In this document: piece after piece, positions 54,179-61,717 of the stretch
How positions within the stretch are numbered: the stretch's first letter is position 1
Layout of the letters: every line of letters starts with the position of its first letter
NCBI RefSeq assembly: GCF_016887565.1
Contig: NZ_CP069396.1
Coordinates: forward strand, 11,886,001-11,950,000
Source: Archangium violaceum
Lineage (GTDB): Bacteria > Myxococcota > Myxococcia > Myxococcales > Myxococcaceae
Direction of reading: 5' to 3'
DNA length: 64,000 bases
The notes under the pieces: model-generated
The model's database searches: none
What the model saw: only the letters and a program-made list of their open reading frames with translations
What the model was told of the DNA's origin: nothing
Program-made: the position numbers and the translations under genes

Positions 54179-54688
54179 ATGAACTACCGTAATGCGTTTT
54201 CGGCGCTCGTCGTTGGGGGTCTCGTGGGCGGCTGGATGAACGTCGCCGTGGCGGCCGAGCCGGGTCGGAGCGCTGCTGACCAGAACATCGACGCGCAGGG
54301 CAACCCCGTGCGGATCGGGTCCGTGCAGCAGAGCGGGTTCTCGACCCTGGCCGCGTCGTCCCTGGCCTGTCTCGAGCTTCACACCGTCGGCGGCGGGACC
54401 TGGCAGATCCAGGCCATCATCGACCCGAACAGCTACCCCTTCAACATCATCGGGGGCAACATCAGCGGGACCATCTGCAACTCCCCGAACTGGGCGGTGA
54501 CGGGTGGCACGCTGGGCAGCTCGGTGACCATCAACGCGAGCTACACGGGCACGGCCAGCTGCGCCGGCACCGCGTCGATCGTGGGCAGCTTCGCGGCCCC
54601 CGCGGCCTACTCCGGCACCTACGGCTTCAATGGCTCCTCCACCTCGTTCGGGCATCGGATCCTCTTCAAGGGCTGGGGTCCCTGCTAG
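54179..54688 (+). CDS. secreted small beta-rich protein
   Basis: A 169-residue protein from ATG 54179 with GGGGGAG seven bases upstream. The signal peptide is MNYRNAFSALVVGGLVGGWMNVAVAA. The mature part is rich in Gly, Ser, Thr and Asn with three or four Cys (CLEL, CNSPN, CAGT, GPC) and looks like a beta-sandwich surface protein. No family recognised. It ends in a four-base overlap with the converging methyltransferase. Confidence 0.65.
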   Translation: MNYRNAFSALVVGGLVGGWMNVAVAAEPGRSAADQNIDAQGNPVRIGSVQQSGFSTLAASSLACLELHTVGGGTWQIQAIIDPNSYPFNIIGGNISGTICNSPNWAVTGGTLGSSVTINASYTGTASCAGTASIVGSFAAPAAYSGTYGFNGSSTSFGHRILFKGWGPC

Positions 54689-55491
54689 GACTTCGCGAGT
54701 TGCTCCACCGCTGCTGGCCGGGTCGCGATGACGGCGAAGACGCGGTGGGGCACGGCGAGTGGATTCTGGGGAAAGCGCTCGGCGAGCAGTGAGCCGAGCG
54801 CGCCATCGAAGCGGGCCACCTGTTCCGGTGGGAGCGACGCCCCGATCTTGGCGCTGGCGCGGACACGACCGCGCCAGGCCTCGTGGGTGTAGGGGACAGC
54901 GAGGTCGAAGGAGAAGCTCTCCAGTTGGACGAAGCCCGCGACGGCGGCGTCCCTGAACCAGGCTGGATAGAGGCCGGAGCCATGTCCGAAGCGGACATAG
55001 GGCGGCACGGGTCCAGGGTTGGCCTCGTCGATGAGGGACTCGGTGGCTTCGATGACGTTGCCCGGCAGGGGCACCCAGTCGAAGTGCGCGATGACGAGCC
55101 TGCCCCCGGGGACGAGAAGCCGGGCGGCCTCACGGGCGGCGGCGTCGCGATCGAACCAGTGCCAGCACTGACCGGCGATGACGAGCTCCGCCGAGCCCGC
55201 GGGCAACCCGGTGTGCTCCGCGGGGGCGAGCCGGAAGTCGATGGAGAGCCCCTCCCTGGTGGCGAGCTGGCGGGCCCCGTCGAGCATGCTGGCGGAGATG
55301 TCCAGGGCGGTGACCTGGCAGCCGTACCTCGCGAGGCCTCGGGCCACAGTACCGGTGCCGGAGCCCAGGTCCACGGCGCGCAGCCCGGGCCGGAGGATGC
55401 CCTCGGCGGCGAGCCGCTGGAAGAAGCGCTCCGGGAATCCCGCCCGGTGCTTCACGTAGTCATCCGCCGTCCGTCCGAAGTCGATCTGCAT
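54685..55491 (-). CDS. class I SAM-dependent methyltransferase
   Basis: A 268-residue enzyme from ATG 55491. The SAM-binding motif I is AVDLGSGTGTVARGL (about 39-53), followed by LDIS (motif II) and the post-motif GQCWHWFD (about 108-115). It resembles small-molecule or UbiE-like methyltransferases. The acceptor is unknown. It is divergent from the citrate-synthase-like regulator with palindromes in the 76-bp gap, so the two may be co-regulated. Confidence 0.9.
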   Translation of the reverse strand: MQIDFGRTADDYVKHRAGFPERFFQRLAAEGILRPGLRAVDLGSGTGTVARGLARYGCQVTALDISASMLDGARQLATREGLSIDFRLAPAEHTGLPAGSAELVIAGQCWHWFDRDAAAREAARLLVPGGRLVIAHFDWVPLPGNVIEATESLIDEANPGPVPPYVRFGHGSGLYPAWFRDAAVAGFVQLESFSFDLAVPYTHEAWRGRVRASAKIGASLPPEQVARFDGALGSLLAERFPQNPLAVPHRVFAVIATRPAAVEQLAKS

Positions 55492-55515
55492 GGTGGCCCG
55501 CTCCTCGCTGTCTCA

Positions 55516-55544
55516 TGTCGACGAATCGTCGAGTCGAGTCGACA
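55516..55544. promoter_or_regulatory. nested palindromic operator
   Basis: TGTCGAC (55516-55522) and GTCGACA (55538-55544) form a perfect inverted pair. Inside lies the perfect palindrome TCGACGAATCGTCGA (55518-55532). A third GTCGACA occurs at 55611-55617 inside the first codons of the downstream gene. Candidate binding site for the HTH-citrate synthase protein itself. Confidence 0.6.
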
Positions 55545-55567
55545 ATGCGCCTCGGGAGACATGACGA

Positions 55568-56863
55568 ATGGTTAAAGCGCGAGAGCCCCAGGCTCAATCT
55601 CGATTCGACAGTCGACACGAGGAGCTGGTGCCGGCGGCGGAGGCGGCGGCGCTGCTGGGCGTGAAGCGGGCGACGCTCTACACGTACGTGAGCCGGGGCC
55701 TGGTGCGCTGCGTGCCGGAGCCGGGGACGAAGGAGAACCGGTATGTCCGGGCGGACCTCGAGCGGTTGAAGACGCGCCATGACGCGCGAGCGGGACACAC
55801 GGCGGTGGCGGCAGGAGCGCTGCGTTGGGGCGAGCCCGTCATCGACTCGGCGGTGTCGCGGATAGGGGCGGAGGGGCTGGCGTACCGGGGTCGACCGGCG
55901 GTGCTGCTCGCGATGGAGGGACGGAGCTTCGAGGACGTGGCGGAGCTGCTCTGGACGGGTGAGCTGCCCGCGCAGCCGGCGCGGTGGCCCTCGCCGGAGC
56001 TGCCCGTGCAGCCCTCGACGGTGGCGGGGTTGCTGCCGAAGCGCTCGCCGCCGCTGGTGGTGCTGTCGGCGGTGGTGCCCCTGCTGGGAGCCTGGGACGA
56101 GGTGCGCTTCTCGGCCCCGGTGGAGCAGGAGAAGCTGCGAGGGCAACGCCTGCTGCGGCACCTCGCGGCGTGGGTGTGCGCGGCGCAGGCGCCCTCGCGG
56201 GTGGCCCGGGCGCTGAAGGAGGAGACGGTGGCGGCCTCGCTGGCGGTGGCGTGGGGGGTGACGGGGAAGCAGGCGCCGGAGATGCTGGACCGGGCGCTGG
56301 TGCTGTGCGCGGACCATGAGTTGAACGTGTCCACCTTCGCGGCGCGGGTGACGGCGTCCTCGGGAGCGGACCTGTACGCATGCATGAGCGCGGCGTTGGC
56401 GGCGCTCTCGGGGCCGAAACACGGGGGCTCCTGTGACCGCATCGAGGCGCTGCTGCAGGAGGTAGGCAGGCCCGAGCGAGCACGCACGGTGGTGCACGAG
56501 CGGCTGCGGCGGGGCGAGTCGGTACCGGGCTTCGGACACCAGCTGTACCCGGAGGGAGATCCGCGCACGCCGCCATTGCTCGAGGCGGCGTATGCGTTCC
56601 GCCCGGAGCAGGTGGGCGTGCGGGTGCTGCGCGCGGTGGAGGAGACGATGCGAGAGGCGGGACACCCACCGCCCGCGGTGGACTTCGGGCTGGTGGCGCT
56701 GGCCTCGGCGCTGGAACTGCCAGCGGGAGCGGCGACAGCGCTGTTCGCGATGGGGCGCACCGCGGGCTGGGTCGCGCACGTGCTGGAGCAACGCGAACAG
56801 GGCCACCTGCTGCGCCCACGGGCCCGCTACGTGGGAGTACCCGTCACGCCCTCAGCGAGTTGA
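55568..56863 (+). CDS. HTH-citrate synthase fusion
   Basis: A 431-residue protein from ATG 55568. Residues about 20-70 are a MerR/excisionase-type helix-turn-helix (PAAEAAALLGVKRATLYTYVSRGL). Residues about 85-425 are citrate synthase: H250 in ADHELNVSTF, H285 in GPKHGG, H324 in GFGHQLYP and D372 in AVDFGL. All three catalytic positions (His, His, Asp) are kept, so the domain could be active, or act as a metabolite sensor. Operator-like palindromes lie upstream. It is followed 12 bp later by a small unknown gene. Confidence 0.9.
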   Translation: MVKAREPQAQSRFDSRHEELVPAAEAAALLGVKRATLYTYVSRGLVRCVPEPGTKENRYVRADLERLKTRHDARAGHTAVAAGALRWGEPVIDSAVSRIGAEGLAYRGRPAVLLAMEGRSFEDVAELLWTGELPAQPARWPSPELPVQPSTVAGLLPKRSPPLVVLSAVVPLLGAWDEVRFSAPVEQEKLRGQRLLRHLAAWVCAAQAPSRVARALKEETVAASLAVAWGVTGKQAPEMLDRALVLCADHELNVSTFAARVTASSGADLYACMSAALAALSGPKHGGSCDRIEALLQEVGRPERARTVVHERLRRGESVPGFGHQLYPEGDPRTPPLLEAAYAFRPEQVGVRVLRAVEETMREAGHPPPAVDFGLVALASALELPAGAATALFAMGRTAGWVAHVLEQREQGHLLRPRARYVGVPVTPSAS

Positions 56864-56875
56864 AGCAGAGGAAGC

Positions 56876-57217
56876 ATGTCCAAGTCAGCTGCGGAAATCG
56901 CAAGCAAGGTTGCCGGTGCCTTCAATGAGCTCGGCCATATCGCTCGTGGACATTCTTTGGACGAAGCTCGCCGCAACCATGGCGACATCAGATTGAAGGA
57001 AATGTTGGGTGAATCCGCCCGGCTCTGCCTGGACTTCATCCAATCCGTTGAGCAGGGCTCCACCACGTTTCCTCGCCCAGCGGAAGCCAAGGCGGCACTC
57101 TCCCGGTTTCAGGAGCTGCTCTCCACTCTTGAGTTGGATGACGCGCAGGCATTGGACGAGCTCCAAGCATGTGCGCACCAGGTCTTCGACAGCCTGGGCA
57201 TTCCACTGCCTGAATAA
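56876..57217 (+). CDS. small helical protein of unknown function
   Basis: A 113-residue protein from ATG 56876 with AGAGGAA upstream, 12 bp after the citrate synthase stop. It is all-helical and soluble, with no recognised motif. Its lower GC third positions differ from neighbours, so it may be a recent arrival. It borders the possible CRISPR remnant. Confidence 0.55.
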   Translation: MSKSAAEIASKVAGAFNELGHIARGHSLDEARRNHGDIRLKEMLGESARLCLDFIQSVEQGSTTFPRPAEAKAALSRFQELLSTLELDDAQALDELQACAHQVFDSLGIPLPE

Positions 57218-57260
57218 AGCCGTGGTGAAGGGATGGCAACCGTGCATGTTGAGGTCCATC

Positions 57261-57435
57261 CACATGCTCAACATCACGCTTGCTACCCAGATGCAGGCTC
57301 ATCTCTGGTGCCATCTCCAAAACGGTGAAGTGCTCAACGCCTCTCGGCATCTCGGTATGGGTGATGGTACCTGGATCGTGGCTGGTCTTGAGGTCCGCAA
57401 GTATTCAACACCTCTCGGCATCCTGGCTTGGGGAC
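57261..57435 (-). CRISPR. possible decayed CRISPR array next to cas6
   Basis: Two units (57328-57361 and 57399-57432) match at 27 of 34 positions and start 71 bp apart; most differences are transitions. On the minus strand both contain ATGCC-GAGA-GGYGT, a 5-bp stem with a GNRA loop. A third, weaker TGCTCAAC core lies 66 bp before. The site is directly downstream of cas6. No intact repeat series is present. Confidence 0.35.
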
Positions 57436-57468
57436 AGCAGTGCGCATTCCCTCGTTGATTTCGACCAC

Positions 57469-58143
57469 TTACGACCCCAGCATGCGAGCCCAGAGAGCCA
57501 ACGCTCCCGTTGGCAGGAAGTGGGGGTCCCAGCTTGACCTTGGGCCGTTCCGAACCTCCTCGTGCCGGGTGGGAAGGAACAGCCCACAGCCCAGGTGACG
57601 GCGCCCACCCAGACCATGCGTTTGAAGACGCAAGGAGTCTTCTGGCGCGAGGCCTCCCACTGTAAGGGCAAAGCCCACGACCTTTCTTCCCGCGATGGAC
57701 AGGATGCGCCGCCGGCCCAGGGTCAACGTCCCCTCGCAGCGCAGTTCCATCAGGAACTTGCGCGAGGAGAACTCGAACCTGGCGGCGTCCAGGGCGTGCT
57801 TGAAGGTGACGAGCCGCGAGGACAGCGAAGGAGAAGCCGCCAGGGGGTGGATCCCTGGCCTTCCCAGGTGGATTTCATGGCCCGCGAGGGAGAGTGAACT
57901 ACGCGCGAGCGGCAGGAAGAACGCGAGGGAATCCGCTGGACAGCGCAGACGCAGCGCACCTCTCTCCAAGTGGAGGACCTTGGCATCGGCTCTCGTGCCA
58001 CGCAGGGTGAAGACACCGACGTCATGGCGCTCGTGCAAACCGGGAAGCCGATGCGAGAGTGCCGAGAACAGCAAGTAGCCGTGGTCAAGCGGCACCGGCC
58101 CGCCGCGCACGGGAAACAGAAGATCGATGACAGGCGACGTCAT
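57469..58143 (-). CDS. cas6: CRISPR endoribonuclease Cas6 of MYXAN (Cmx6) type
   Basis: A 224-residue protein from ATG 58143, overlapping the cmr6 stop. The N-terminus VIDLLFPVRGGPVPLDHGY is the signature of the Cmx6-type Cas6 rather than the usual type III Cas6. The C-terminal Gly-rich RNA loop HGLGGRRHLGCGLF is at about residues 176-189. It cuts CRISPR precursor RNA at the base of a hairpin. It is the last gene of the operon and faces a possible array remnant. Confidence 0.88.
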   Translation of the reverse strand: MTSPVIDLLFPVRGGPVPLDHGYLLFSALSHRLPGLHERHDVGVFTLRGTRADAKVLHLERGALRLRCPADSLAFFLPLARSSLSLAGHEIHLGRPGIHPLAASPSLSSRLVTFKHALDAARFEFSSRKFLMELRCEGTLTLGRRRILSIAGRKVVGFALTVGGLAPEDSLRLQTHGLGGRRHLGCGLFLPTRHEEVRNGPRSSWDPHFLPTGALALWARMLGS

Positions 58144-59246
58144 GCACGAAGCCTCGTGAGGAGTTCTTCGAACCGTTGCTGCTCATCGCCGCGCTTGAGG
58201 TTCAGGAACTTCCTGAAGAGGCGAATCGCTTCGTGCCGCTCCGGCATCGACAAGGCGAGCAACCGCTTCGCCCATTGCTGCTCCACCTGCTGGAACTGTT
58301 GTCGCTGGCCTACGTTGCGCGCCTTCTGCTCCTCCAACCAAGTCTTCAGCTCCATCAGGGCCGGGGTCTCCAAAATCCTGCTGGATTGGAGGCTCGGTGT
58401 CTCCGAGACGAGACGCCCGTACCCAGCCGCGGTCTTTCCTCCCAGGCCCCAGGACTCCAACGCCTCGCGCACGTAACGGCCTGCCCGCTCCAGCAGCGCT
58501 CGCTCGCCCCTCGCCTCCAGGACCACCAGGAAGCGATTGCCCGGAGCCACCGTCAGGAACGACACGGGATTGGGATCGTCGAAGTCCACGGGCCATTCCC
58601 TGCCCCCGCTCTCGTAATACGCACGCTGGTGCACGGTGAGCACGTCTCGTGCCAGCATCGGCCCACTCCCCATCTCCGCCGGAACCCACAACGCATCATG
58701 GAAGACCACCTCCCCCTGGCTGCCCTTCTCCGAAAGCTCGTCTACGTCCGGAGAGCCGAACAGCCGTCGGAACACCCGGCCTGGGGCCCGGCTCGGACGC
58801 GAGAACTCCCAGGTCGTGCCACGGAAGGGCTCACGCTCGGGATCCTCGATGCCGGGCTCCGGGCCATACACCGTCTGAACATAATGGGCCGTCAGTCCCT
58901 TGAGGGCCGAGCCGGGCAGCACGGGCACTCCCCAGGTGTGGTGCAGCGTCAGCCCTACTCCGGTGGCCGACGAGGTGCCGTGCCCCACGAGAACCCGGCT
59001 CTCCGCCCGTACGATGAAGCAGAGGGTGTCTGGACCCTGAAAGGATTCCTTCCAGCGGCGATAGGCCTGTGAATAACGGGCCGGCTCGCGGCATTGGGTC
59101 AGAAGCTCCAACCATCGTTTGCGCGCGGCGGGATCCTCTTGAAGCACGGCCAGGGGCGCGCACCGTGTGTACCCCAGGCCCGCGTGGCTCGGCACCTGCC
59201 CGGGAGTCTCCGGACACCGGTCCTCACCGTCCGCCATCAGCCACAT
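58140..59246 (-). CDS. cmr6: type III-B CRISPR module protein Cmr6
   Basis: A 368-residue RAMP protein from ATG 59246 (GGAGG nine bases upstream). The RAMP motif is the stretch GVPVLPGSALKGLTAHYV (about 129-146); the C-terminal part of the fold holds GLGGKTAAGYGRL (about 275). Beyond it lies a helical tail of about 90 residues rich in Gln, Glu and Arg, longer than usual. It caps one end of the Cmr complex. Confidence 0.92.
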   Translation of the reverse strand: MWLMADGEDRCPETPGQVPSHAGLGYTRCAPLAVLQEDPAARKRWLELLTQCREPARYSQAYRRWKESFQGPDTLCFIVRAESRVLVGHGTSSATGVGLTLHHTWGVPVLPGSALKGLTAHYVQTVYGPEPGIEDPEREPFRGTTWEFSRPSRAPGRVFRRLFGSPDVDELSEKGSQGEVVFHDALWVPAEMGSGPMLARDVLTVHQRAYYESGGREWPVDFDDPNPVSFLTVAPGNRFLVVLEARGERALLERAGRYVREALESWGLGGKTAAGYGRLVSETPSLQSSRILETPALMELKTWLEEQKARNVGQRQQFQQVEQQWAKRLLALSMPERHEAIRLFRKFLNLKRGDEQQRFEELLTRLRA

Positions 59247-59637
59247 GGCTTCGATCCTCCTGCGTGAAGGTGGCCTGCACCGCGCGCCGGAACCACACCA
59301 ACACCTGGAGCAGCTCGCGGGTCGCCAGCATGTAGTCGCTCATCTCGAGCCGGCGCACCGCCTCGGGTAGCTTCACGCCCGCCATCCGGGGAGGCCCGGG
59401 CAGCAGTGCGTCAGCGAGGTCCTTGAGAAGCCGTCCCACGGGCTTGTCTTGCTTCGCCTTCTCGGACTCCAACTCACGCTCGAGGAAGGCCAGCGCCGCA
59501 GCCAGGCCATTGCGCAGCACGGCGGCACCAAGGGCGTGGACGTGCGTCGCATAGTCCGCGCGCTCGCCCGGAGGCACGCGCATCACCCGTTCGTAGGCGT
59601 GGAGGGCTCGCGTCTGCTGCCGCGTTCGATGGATCAT
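59224..59637 (-). CDS. cmr5: type III-B CRISPR module protein Cmr5
   Basis: A 137-residue small helical subunit from ATG 59637 (GGAGG eight bases upstream). It overlaps the end of cmr4 and the start of cmr6. The fold is all-helical with YATHVHALGAAVLRNGLAAALAFLE (about 31-55; key Leu/Ala/Asn). It lines the target-RNA groove of the complex. Confidence 0.88.
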   Translation of the reverse strand: MIHRTRQQTRALHAYERVMRVPPGERADYATHVHALGAAVLRNGLAAALAFLERELESEKAKQDKPVGRLLKDLADALLPGPPRMAGVKLPEAVRRLEMSDYMLATRELLQVLVWFRRAVQATFTQEDRSHVADGGR

Positions 59638-60545
59638 GGCCGTGCCTCCCTCGAAACCCCAGGCCACGCCGCCAGCCGGCATCTGCCCCGACCCACGGTG
59701 GCCTTACCGCCCAGTTGCAACAGCGCCGTCCCCTTCAGCGCCCGCTCGAGCACCTCCGTCGCGCTCAGTTCGGTGCCCCGGCGCAGACTGCGCCCCGCGG
59801 CCAGCACCCCTACCAACAGGGTCTCCGCGGGCAGGCTCTCCTCTTGCCAGAGCGCCCCCTGCACCACCGTGCCAGTATCGGGGTCGATCCGCACGCGCGT
59901 CTCCACCTGGGTGGCCGTCTCCAGGAGGAAGCTCATCGTCTCGTCGTCCACCACGGCGAAGCGCTCGCGCAGCCCCTCCTCCTCCTCGGGCCACGTCCGC
60001 GAGAGGAAGCGTGCCCAGGCATCCACCGCAGGCTCCACCTGGGCATCCAGGTCCAGATCCTCCAGCAAAAGCCTGCGCTGCTTGGGCGACACGGTGATGC
60101 TGCCCGCCCCCACCCGTGCGCCGGTAGCGGGTAGCCGCTTCATGCGCCCCGGTAGCCCATCGAGGCCCGCCAGGTCCCTACGCGCCAGTTCCAGGAGCAG
60201 CGGCGAAGACACCCATGCGAAGGTACCCAGGAAGCTGCGCACGGGCAGCGCCACCAACCGCGCGTCTCCCACCACCAGCGCACCGGCATGGTCTCCCTCA
60301 CGAGCCTCATCCCCCGCCGCACCGCTCACCTCACGCAACGGGCCGAAGAGGGCCTCCCACTCCGCTGGCGGCAGGCTCCGGCGCGCCTCGCGCAACACGC
60401 CCTTGAGCGAGGAGCCAGGAACGAAGGGGATGTTCGTCGCACGCAGCCTCGCGATGGGTAGGTCGATGATGCCCACGCTCTGCCCCGTCCCCGCGTGCAG
60501 GGGCGAGAGGGCGTGCAGCAGGTAGGGCCGGATCTCCATGCTCAT
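59634..60545 (-). CDS. cmr4: type III-B CRISPR module RAMP protein Cmr4
   Basis: A 303-residue backbone subunit from ATG 60545. The Asp in IIDLPIARL (about 27) matches the catalytic Asp used by Cmr4 to cut target RNA every six nucleotides. FVPGSSLKGVLREARR (about 42-57) is the RAMP loop and GGKATVGRGR (about 282-291) the C-terminal Gly-rich loop. Overlaps cmr3 and cmr5 by four bases. Confidence 0.93.
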   Translation of the reverse strand: MSMEIRPYLLHALSPLHAGTGQSVGIIDLPIARLRATNIPFVPGSSLKGVLREARRSLPPAEWEALFGPLREVSGAAGDEAREGDHAGALVVGDARLVALPVRSFLGTFAWVSSPLLLELARRDLAGLDGLPGRMKRLPATGARVGAGSITVSPKQRRLLLEDLDLDAQVEPAVDAWARFLSRTWPEEEEGLRERFAVVDDETMSFLLETATQVETRVRIDPDTGTVVQGALWQEESLPAETLLVGVLAAGRSLRRGTELSATEVLERALKGTALLQLGGKATVGRGRCRLAAWPGVSREARP

Positions 60546-61717
60546 GTGTTCATCTCCTCGGGGTTCCAATGCCCGGGCAGTACCCGCCCCAAGCCCTCCT
60601 CGCGGCCATTGCCCCAGGGGGCCAGCCAGAGCGTGCTCAGGGCGGTGAAGGGACGTCCATCCACCCGCTCGAAGAAGTAGACCGAACCCGCAGGCACCAA
60701 TCGACGGGTGGCGCGAGCCCTCCTTTGGACCATGTCCCAGGTAGACAGTTCCAGGGGCCGGTTCACCAGGGCCGCGCGGAGCACCACCTGCCCCTCGACT
60801 CCCGGCAAGGTGCCCACCCACGCGGGGTCTCCTTGGTACTCAGCACGCTCCAGACCATCCGGCAGCCAGCCTCGTTGGAATTGCGCGGGTGTGGCCAGAA
60901 TCAACCGCAGCCCGGGGGAGCGCTCCGGCAGCCCCCTGGGCGCCGCGAAGAGCGCGGGTGTCACGCGCTCGGCCAGCGTCAACCTCCGCTTGCCACCCAG
61001 CCCCAACGGCCCACCGGGAAAGTCCGGAGCATCCGCGGGCAGCGTGCATTCCAGACCCAGGGCCCACTCGCGCGCTCCAGTGCCGAGAGGCTCGCGACAG
61101 AGCATCTCCAGGATGGGCGTCTGGTACAGCATGCCAGGCTCCGCGGTCTGGGTGTCGATGTTCAAGGTCACCCGGACGTCGACACGGAAGGGAGGACCGG
61201 ACTGTCCGCGGGACTTTGGAGTCTCGCCGCGCAGCCAGCCACTCAGGGCGTCCTCCGTCCAGAAGGGCTGCAGGGACCTCGGCTTGCCTGGCGGGAGCAC
61301 GGGGCGCCACAGGGCCTCCAGCGCCGCGTCGTCCTCCGTGCCCAGGGTCGCGACACCGCGCGTGGGGCGTCGGGGCAGAAGTCGCTGGAGACGTCCGTCC
61401 ACGGCCAGGGCATCCGCCGGCACGGGCCACATACGGTGCTCGGGAGCGAAATCCTCACCCAGGGGCCGAAGGAGGGCGAGCACGGGTCCGAGGGCGACGT
61501 CCTGGGTTTCCCGCTCCCATTGTGCCGGGGACAGGGTTCGCGAGGAGCGGGCCATGAGGGACTGGCCCCAGGCCGCCCGCAGAGCGCCACGAATCGTGGA
61601 GGGCGGAGGCCAGGGGTGGGAATGGCTCCGGCCGACGTCGCTGGTGTACCAGCCACGTCCGTCCTTGCAGAACAGCCCATCACGCGGCAACAGGGCAAAG
61701 CGCGCGGTCGTGCTCAT
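60542..61717 (-). CDS. cmr3: type III-B CRISPR module protein Cmr3
   Basis: A 391-residue protein from ATG 61717. The N-terminus FALLPRDGLFCKDGRGW and PPPSTIRGALRAAWG are characteristic of Cmr3, which binds the 5' handle of the guide RNA. GLGGKRRLTLAE (about 232) and the C-terminal GREEGLGRVLPG (about 370) complete the RAMP fold. Overlaps cas10 and cmr4 by four bases. Confidence 0.9.
   Translation of the reverse strand: MSTTARFALLPRDGLFCKDGRGWYTSDVGRSHSHPWPPPSTIRGALRAAWGQSLMARSSRTLSPAQWERETQDVALGPVLALLRPLGEDFAPEHRMWPVPADALAVDGRLQRLLPRRPTRGVATLGTEDDAALEALWRPVLPPGKPRSLQPFWTEDALSGWLRGETPKSRGQSGPPFRVDVRVTLNIDTQTAEPGMLYQTPILEMLCREPLGTGAREWALGLECTLPADAPDFPGGPLGLGGKRRLTLAERVTPALFAAPRGLPERSPGLRLILATPAQFQRGWLPDGLERAEYQGDPAWVGTLPGVEGQVVLRAALVNRPLELSTWDMVQRRARATRRLVPAGSVYFFERVDGRPFTALSTLWLAPWGNGREEGLGRVLPGHWNPEEMNT

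Noticed and set aside
57246-57274. Inverted repeat ATGTTGAG/CTCAACAT as a terminator of the 56876 gene
   Set aside because: Loop of 13 bases and no T-run; its right arm is better explained as the weak third repeat-like core.
57009-57458. 149-codon plus-strand frame spanning the end of the small gene and the repeat region
   Set aside because: It overlaps the better-supported gene at 56876 in another frame and reads through the imperfect repeats; no Shine-Dalgarno.
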